Shown here in pieces: positions 5,391 through 8,951 of a stretch of 8,951 nt of DNA; positions within the stretch are counted from its first letter, which is position 1, and the number at the start of each line of letters is the position of its first letter. Source of the DNA: an uncultured Oscillospiraceae bacterium (GTDB taxonomy: Bacteria > Bacillota > Clostridia > Oscillospirales > Acutalibacteraceae); NCBI GenBank assembly GCA_900546895.1, contig UREO01000107.1:1-8951 (forward strand), written 5' to 3'. The notes under the pieces are model-generated. The model ran no database searches. It worked only from the letters and a program-made list of their open reading frames with translations, and was not told the DNA's origin. The position numbers and the translations under genes were made by a program.

Positions 5391-6509
5391 ATGAATGATC
5401 TGGGGAAAGACATTCCCAAACTCGGTTTTGGGCTGATGCGTCTGCCGATGCTCGGCAAAGAGGTCGACATCGAACAGACGAAAACCATGGTGGATCAGTT
5501 TCTTGCCGCGGGTTTTACCTATTTTGACACGGCTTACGGTTACATTGGCGGAAAGTCCGAGGAAGCAGCCAAAACGGCGTTGGTGGACCGCTATCCGCGC
5601 GAAAAATTTCAGCTGGCCACAAAATTGCCCGCCTGGGCCGGGGCAAAGAACGCCGAAGAAGCCAGACAGATGTTTTACACGTCGCTCCGGAGGACCGGGG
5701 CGGAGTATTTTGATTTTTATCTGCTTCACAACTGCGGCGGCGACCGAACCAAAGCGTTCGACGATTACGGCATGTGGGATTTCGTGCTCGAGCAGCGCGC
5801 GAAAGGGCTGATCAGGCACGTGGGGTTCTCCATGCATGACAAACCCGAGGCGCTCGATGAAATCCTCACCCTGCACCCGGAAATGGAATTTGTACAGCTG
5901 CAGATCAATTACGCCGATTGGGACAGCCCCACCGTACAGTCAGGCAAATGCTTCGAGGTAGCGAAAAAGCACGGCAAACCTGTAATCATCATGGAGCCGG
6001 TCAAGGGGGGCTTGCTCGCCAACCCACCCGAGTCGGTGGCGGAGGTGCTGCGAGAAGGGAAACCGGACGCTTCGTTCGCTTCCTGGGCGCTCCGGTATGC
6101 TGCGTCGCTCGACCCTGTCATCACCGTGCTCAGCGGAATGTCCAATGTCGAACAGATGAAAGACAATCTTGCCACGATGTCAGCCTTCCGGCCGCTGGAA
6201 CCCTCCGAGCGTCAGGTGATTGCCAAGGCAAAAGCGGTGCTCGACCAGATTCCGGGCATCCCCTGTACGGGCTGCCGGTACTGCACGAAAGGCTGTCCGC
6301 AGGAAATCGCCATTCCCGATATCTTTGATGCGATGAACCGCCGGCTTATTTTTGGAAGCCTTGATATCGCAAAACACGGTTATATGTGGGCGACGCAAGG
6401 GGGAAGCGCCGCCAGTGATTGTATTGAGTGCGGGCAGTGTGAATCCGTCTGTCCACAGCATATCGGCATCATATCCGAGCTGAAGCGCGTAGCCGCAACA
6501 CTGGAATAA
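5391..6509 (+). CDS. Aldo/keto reductase with C-terminal ferredoxin-like [4Fe-4S] domain
   Basis: 372 residues. The N-terminal two thirds is an aldo/keto reductase TIM barrel with the catalytic tetrad readable as D46, Y49 (FDTAYGY), K78 (ATKLP) and H113 (LLHN). The C-terminus adds two clostridial-type iron-sulfur motifs, C292-x2-C-x2-C-x3-C (CTGCRYCTKGCP) and C344-x2-C-x2-C-x3-C (CIECGQCESVCP), which should bind two [4Fe-4S] clusters. Such ferredoxin-tailed AKRs are common in anaerobes, and their substrates are mostly unknown. The clusters suggest electron transfer beyond simple NAD(P)H-carbonyl reduction. AAGGAGGA at 5377-5384 with six-base spacing fixes the start. The gene is monocistronic, bounded upstream by its own promoter, an operator-like repeat and a leader hairpin, and downstream by a bidirectional terminator. 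Family call is secure; reaction unknown. Confidence 0.9.
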   Translation: MNDLGKDIPKLGFGLMRLPMLGKEVDIEQTKTMVDQFLAAGFTYFDTAYGYIGGKSEEAAKTALVDRYPREKFQLATKLPAWAGAKNAEEARQMFYTSLRRTGAEYFDFYLLHNCGGDRTKAFDDYGMWDFVLEQRAKGLIRHVGFSMHDKPEALDEILTLHPEMEFVQLQINYADWDSPTVQSGKCFEVAKKHGKPVIIMEPVKGGLLANPPESVAEVLREGKPDASFASWALRYAASLDPVITVLSGMSNVEQMKDNLATMSAFRPLEPSERQVIAKAKAVLDQIPGIPCTGCRYCTKGCPQEIAIPDIFDAMNRRLIFGSLDIAKHGYMWATQGGSAASDCIECGQCESVCPQHIGIISELKRVAATLE

Positions 6510-6635
6510 TACAATAAGGAATTGCTTTCTACAGGTGTTTTTATCGCTTTCTGTTAAAAGCGGAGCCAAAATAAAAGAGGCTGCCGCAGAATAAGTTTTC
6601 GATAGCAAATTATAAGAAGTAACAGCTTTCAAAAC

Positions 6636-6685
6636 AAAAAATGCGCCTCAAACGGGTTTTGAAGCCCGCTCAAGGTGCATTTTTT
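6636..6685. terminator. Bidirectional rho-independent terminator
   Basis: AAAAAATGC (6636-6644) pairs with GCATTTTTT (6677-6685). The stem continues with a G-T wobble and CCT/AGG, a 4x4 internal loop, and CGGG/CCCG (6653-6656 with 6665-6668). The A tract on one side and T tract on the other allow it to end transcripts both from the aldo/keto reductase (plus) and from the small gene at 6730-6945 (minus). Confidence 0.8.
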
Positions 6686-6729
6686 ATGCATTGTTTTGTT
6701 AAGAAGGCTGTTTAGAACAGCCGCAGGAA

Positions 6730-6945
6730 TCAGAAATCATCGACTAACTGCAATCTTCTGAATTCGTAAATGCTTTCCAGATCTTCATAGGAACCATCGT
6801 TGTATACGGTACCAATATGTAACAGAGCCGGATTCAATTTGCCGGAATCAAATTGAGAAGGGACAATACAAAATTCAATCAGTTTTCCCTTTCGGGCTTG
6901 CGTCAGTCTTTTTTCCAATTCATTTCTGTCAACGATAATTTTCAT
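6730..6945 (-). CDS. Small protein of unknown function (71 aa)
   Basis: I do not recognise this protein. It reads MKIIVDRNELEKRLTQARKG at the N-terminus and ends EFRRLQLVDDF. It is soluble-looking, with mixed charge, an N-terminal helix rich in Lys/Arg/Glu, a hydrophobic middle (LIEFCIVPSQF) and an acidic stretch (NDGSYEDLESIYEF). There is one cysteine and no membrane span or zinc motif. ATG 6945 is chosen because GAAAGG (6955-6960 on the minus strand) lies nine bases upstream; the alternative ATG at 6954 directly abuts that site. A TATAAT -10 (7006-7011, minus) lies about 60 bases upstream with a poor -35. The inverted repeat 7011-7029 covers the spacer region, so repression by a protein bound there is plausible. 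It is convergent with the aldo/keto reductase and ends just before a shared terminator. That it is a real gene is moderately supported by the start signal, promoter and terminator. Confidence 0.6.
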   Translation of the reverse strand: MKIIVDRNELEKRLTQARKGKLIEFCIVPSQFDSGKLNPALLHIGTVYNDGSYEDLESIYEFRRLQLVDDF

Positions 6946-7010
6946 TTTGAACATCCTTTCTCTTGCGCTTTATCACCCTTTGTGATCTTATGAGAGGTTA
7001 TTTTTATTAT

Positions 7011-7029
7011 AACAGGAATCATTCCTGTT
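7011..7029. promoter_or_regulatory. Perfect 9-1-9 inverted repeat between divergent small genes, candidate operator
   Basis: AACAGGAAT-C-ATTCCTGTT is a perfect 19-bp palindrome in the intergenic region of the two small genes. It abuts the minus-strand TATAAT (7006-7011) and lies about 50 bases upstream of the plus-strand promoter. A TGg-CATAAT extended -10-like sequence (7033-7041) is also adjacent. Its AAT-n-ATT centre resembles Fur-superfamily boxes, but the GC-containing arms differ from the two PerR-like sites in this window. The binding protein is unknown. Confidence 0.6.
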
Positions 7030-7080
7030 TTGTGGCATAATATGTCGAAGAAGGAAAAAACGGTGTATCCATATTTTTTG

Positions 7081-7109
7081 TTGACTTTTTTTATTATTGG
7101 AATTATTAT
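7081..7109 (+). promoter_or_regulatory. Sigma-A-type promoter for the small gene at 7135
   Basis: TTGACT (7081-7086) is separated by 17 bases from TATTAT (7104-7109). Transcription would start around 7116, only about 20 bases before ATG 7135 and just ahead of its GGGAGGGG ribosome binding site. Confidence 0.65.
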
Positions 7110-7134
7110 AAAAACAAATAGGGAGGGGAATTTG

Positions 7135-7353
7135 ATGGATACTAATAAAGTCACCGTGATTGCCAACAATACGTCAGAAGGAATGAGCGTGATCGACATA
7201 GACATCTTTGTTGGCAGCAGGAATATGCACATTCAAGCAACAAGGAGATTTATCGATGAGATCAATAAAGTTCCTTTCTTGAATGAAGAAAAAATTAAAT
7301 CTGCTATAACCAGAAAGTATGGAATTTCAAAAGACAATATTTCATTTCGTTAA
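7135..7353 (+). CDS. Small protein of unknown function (72 aa)
   Basis: I do not recognise the family. The sequence begins MDTNKVTVIANNTSEGMSVI and ends KYGISKDNISFR. A likely beta-rich first half (VTVIANNT, MSVIDIDIFVGSRNM) is followed by a basic helical second half (ATRRFIDEINKV, EEKIKSAITRKYG). It has no cysteines, signal peptide or membrane segment from this start. ATG 7135 is strongly supported by GGGAGGGGA at 7121-7129 and by a promoter immediately upstream. An in-frame upstream ATG at 7042 would add a hydrophobic stretch, but it has no ribosome binding site and would be read through the promoter. The gene is monocistronic, ending 9 bp before a strong terminator. It is divergent from the other small orphan and the two may share the palindrome between them. 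AT-rich codon use contrasts with the GC-rich flavoprotein genes. No function is proposed. Confidence 0.7.
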   Translation: MDTNKVTVIANNTSEGMSVIDIDIFVGSRNMHIQATRRFIDEINKVPFLNEEKIKSAITRKYGISKDNISFR

Positions 7354-7362
7354 GTAATTCCG

Positions 7363-7389
7363 GCGCCGCCAGTTTGGTGGCGCTTTTTT
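7363..7389 (+). terminator. Rho-independent terminator after the small gene at 7135
   Basis: GCGCCGCCA (7363-7371) pairs with TGGTGGCGC (7375-7383), one G-T wobble, around a three-base loop. It is followed directly by six T residues (7384-7389). Confidence 0.9.
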
Positions 7390-7440
7390 ATGGTGCTTGA
7401 GTGGTTTAGCTGATTTGAAGCTGTTGACTTTCCCAATCAC

Positions 7441-7470
7441 TTGCTTTATCCTTATTTTATATCTTATTAT
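7441..7470 (+). promoter_or_regulatory. Probable promoter for the PHP-domain/ROK unit
   Basis: TTGCTT (7441-7446) and TATTAT (7465-7470) are 18 bases apart in a very AT-rich stretch. An alternative pair is TTGACT (7424-7429) with TATCCT (7447-7452) at 17 bases. Which is used cannot be decided, but one promoter between the terminator at 7389 and the gene at 7557 is expected. Confidence 0.45.
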
Positions 7471-7515
7471 ATTAATTATAATAACTAGAGAAATATATTA
7501 ATCCCTGAGAATATT

Positions 7516-7530
7516 GAGCAACGTTTGCTC
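7516..7530. promoter_or_regulatory. Inverted repeat in the leader of the PHP gene, possible operator
   Basis: GAGCAA-CGT-TTGCTC is a perfect 6-3-6 inverted repeat downstream of the proposed promoter and 13 bases before the GGGGGG ribosome binding site. It could be a repressor site, for example for the ROK-like regulator encoded two genes on, or a small RNA hairpin. Neither is proven. Confidence 0.4.
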
Positions 7531-7556
7531 GCTGTTAACGATAGGGGGGAAAACCG

Positions 7557-8426
7557 ATGAACGGGTTTCATAATATCGACCTGCATATTCATTCCTGTTA
7601 CAGCGAAGATGGGGAATATACACCCGCAAAGCTTCTTCAGATGTGTGTGGGAGCGGGTGTTACTATCATGGCAATAGCCGATCATAATTGTGTGAAAGGT
7701 TCTCAGGAAGCAGTGAAACTGGCAAGACAGGAACACTTAAGGTGTTATCCGGCCGTCGAAATTGACTGTACCTATCAAAATACCAATTTTCATGTCCTTG
7801 GCTATGATATTCAGCTTGAAAGTCCTGATTTTGAGGCCATAGAGCAAAACGTGAGAAAACAGTGTGTCGATGCATCCAAAGAAAGACTTCGGCTGATCAA
7901 CCGCATGGGCTTTACCCTTACCGAAGCGGAGCTGAATGCGATCACCGCCGGAGGGTATTGGAGCGAGCATTGGACGGGGGAGGTTTTTGCCGAAGCCTTA
8001 CTGAAAAATGAAAAATATCTCGAGAGCGACATCCTGCGTCCTTACAGGAAGGGCGGCGGCCGAAGCGATAACCCGTATGTTAATTTCTATTGGGATTACT
8101 GCTCGCAGGGAAAGCCCTGTTACACCGGCATGACCTTTCCTGATATGAGGGATGTAATCGGGATCATACACCGAAACGGCGGTAAATCCGTGCTGGCCCA
8201 TCCGGGGGTGAATCTGCGGGGCAATTTTGAGAGGATCGATCAGCTGATTCCTTTGGGGCTGAAAGGGATAGAAGTTTACAGCAGCTACCACACTCCCGAA
8301 ACCGCCCGGTGGTTTTTGAATAAGGCGGAACAGTTTGATTTGTTTGTTACACGAGGGAGCGATTTTCACGGCAAAACAAAGCCAATGGTAAAGCTGGGCT
8401 GCTGTGGCGAGGATAAGGTCGGCTGA
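7557..8426 (+). CDS. PHP-domain metal-dependent phosphoesterase
   Basis: 289 residues with the four PHP motifs in order: DLHIHSCYSEDG (H10, H12, E17/D18), ADHN (D42, H43), AVEID with HVLGY (E68, H79), and LAHPG followed by GSDFHG (H215, D269, H271). These histidines and acids coordinate a two- or three-metal centre. Relatives include RNase AM (YciV), which hydrolyses 3',5'-nucleoside bisphosphates and short RNA ends, and other PHP phosphatases; the substrate here is unknown. The insert at about residues 95-190 between the metal motifs matches the overall plan of RNase AM-like proteins. No signal peptide is present, so it should be cytoplasmic. The ribosome binding site is GGGGGGA at 7544-7550, with ATG at 7557. 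A ROK-like regulator starts 17 bp after its stop, suggesting co-transcription and a link to carbohydrate or nucleotide-phosphate metabolism, which is inference from context. Confidence 0.85.
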   Translation: MNGFHNIDLHIHSCYSEDGEYTPAKLLQMCVGAGVTIMAIADHNCVKGSQEAVKLARQEHLRCYPAVEIDCTYQNTNFHVLGYDIQLESPDFEAIEQNVRKQCVDASKERLRLINRMGFTLTEAELNAITAGGYWSEHWTGEVFAEALLKNEKYLESDILRPYRKGGGRSDNPYVNFYWDYCSQGKPCYTGMTFPDMRDVIGIIHRNGGKSVLAHPGVNLRGNFERIDQLIPLGLKGIEVYSSYHTPETARWFLNKAEQFDLFVTRGSDFHGKTKPMVKLGCCGEDKVG

Positions 8427-8443
8427 TAAGGAAGGCGATTTGG

Positions 8444-8951
8444 ATGGGAATCAACATGTTGGATATGAAACAAAGCAATGCACAGACTGTTCTCTGGGAT
8501 TTGTGTTCCTGCAAAACCTCCACAATCAAAGAGATGACGCAGCGGACGGGGCTCAGTTTTGCTACGGTTGGGAATATATTGAATAGCTTTGTGGAAAGCG
8601 GGGAAGTGACTCTGGGCGAAATGCATTCTGCTACCGGAGGGAGGCCGTCACAGGCCTATACCTTCAATGCGGAATACGCCCATGTGCTCGCGCTGTCGGT
8701 GCGGACACGGAACGGAAAAAATGTCATCAGTGCCTGTGTCGGGAATTTGTACGGTGAGGCAGTGTGGCAGACGGAACAAGCCTTTGAGAATATACGGCTT
8801 GCGAGCTTCGAGGCCATGCTGGAGTTATCCCTGCGTGCGTACCCGACAATCAGCATCGCTGCCTTCTCCCTGCCGGGCGTGGAGCGCGGCGGCGTTATCC
8901 TGACCAATGACTATGCAGAATTGGAAGGCGCTTCTTTCACAGCGCATTTTC
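8444..8951 (+). CDS. ROK-like transcriptional regulator, N-terminal part (runs off right edge)
   Basis: An open frame of 169 complete codons from ATG 8444 continues to the window end. The first 60 or so residues form a winged helix-turn-helix (MLDMKQSNAQTVLWDL, then TIKEMTQRTGLSFATVGNIL as the probable recognition region). Next comes the linker GGRPSQAYTFN, characteristic of NagC/XylR-type ROK repressors, whose wing ends in a GGRP motif. The following segment (AYAHVLALSVR-like strand, later IAAFSLPGVERGGVI) fits the start of the ROK sugar-kinase fold. The effector-binding and zinc motifs expected further on lie outside the window. AAGGAAGG at 8428-8435, eight bases upstream, supports the start. 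The position directly after the PHP gene suggests it regulates its own operon, perhaps through the inverted repeat at 7516-7530. Ligand unknown. Confidence 0.8.
   Translation, partial: MGINMLDMKQSNAQTVLWDLCSCKTSTIKEMTQRTGLSFATVGNILNSFVESGEVTLGEMHSATGGRPSQAYTFNAEYAHVLALSVRTRNGKNVISACVGNLYGEAVWQTEQAFENIRLASFEAMLELSLRAYPTISIAAFSLPGVERGGVILTNDYAELEGASFTAHF

Noticed and set aside
5918..6328. 136-codon plus-strand open frame inside the aldo/keto reductase
   Set aside because: It is a shifted frame wholly inside a gene with intact catalytic and Fe-S motifs. There is no sign of a frameshift in the main frame and no motif in the alternative.
6545..6562. CGCTTT...AAAGCG hairpin after the aldo/keto reductase
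   Set aside because: The stem is only six pairs and lacks a T tract on either strand. The much stronger bidirectional terminator at 6636-6685 explains termination.
7042..7134. N-terminal extension of the 72-aa protein that would add a transmembrane segment (YFLLTFFIIGIII)
   Set aside because: The hydrophobic stretch comes from the T-rich promoter sequence itself. ATG 7042 has no ribosome binding site, whereas ATG 7135 has a strong one directly after a good promoter.
1..8951. Search for CRISPR arrays, tRNA or rRNA genes and transposases
   Set aside because: No regularly spaced repeats, no cloverleaf-like or rRNA-like segments and no transposase or integrase motifs were recognised by eye. A covariance-model scan could still find a small RNA I have missed.

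Overview
The window looks like a chromosomal segment of an anaerobic, low-G+C Gram-positive bacterium (class Clostridia, probably Oscillospiraceae/Ruminococcaceae-like). This is inferred from AGGAGG-type ribosome binding sites, a PerR plus reverse-rubrerythrin pair, a ferredoxin-tailed aldo/keto reductase, a YitT-family protein and moderately GC-rich coding sequence with AT-rich promoters. Species cannot be named from the sequence alone.

Layout. Positions 1-285 (minus) hold the N-terminal part of a YitT-type membrane protein that runs off the left edge. Divergent from it is a two-gene peroxide-stress operon: perR (490-897) and a reverse rubrerythrin (923-1465), closed by a strong terminator. 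A promoter near 1650-1679 drives a tight pair of FAD-dependent oxidoreductases, 1734-2984 (HI0933/YhiN family) and 2995-4575 (COG2509-like). Convergent to these is a Cu/Zn superoxide dismutase-like gene (4635-5138, minus, TTG start). A regulatory region of about 250 bp separates it from a divergent aldo/keto reductase with two C-terminal [4Fe-4S] motifs (5391-6509).

An AT-rich stretch follows (about 6510-7556). It has a bidirectional terminator, two divergent small genes of unknown function (6730-6945 minus, 7135-7353 plus), a perfect 9-1-9 inverted repeat between them, and a second strong terminator. The right end carries a PHP-domain metal-dependent phosphoesterase (7557-8426) followed after 17 bp by a ROK-like transcriptional regulator truncated by the window edge (8444-8951).

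Functional reading. The left two thirds is a redox and oxidative-stress neighbourhood. PerR senses peroxide; the reverse rubrerythrin removes peroxide or oxygen; the SOD-like protein may handle superoxide; the two flavoproteins and the Fe-S aldo/keto reductase are redox enzymes of uncertain substrate. Two PerR-box-like inverted repeats with the same AATTATT core are visible, one just downstream of the perR promoter and one over the -10 region of the aldo/keto reductase promoter. They suggest that the local regulator may control both units. The right-hand PHP/ROK pair appears to be a separate unit. No CRISPR array, tRNA, rRNA or intact mobile element was seen.
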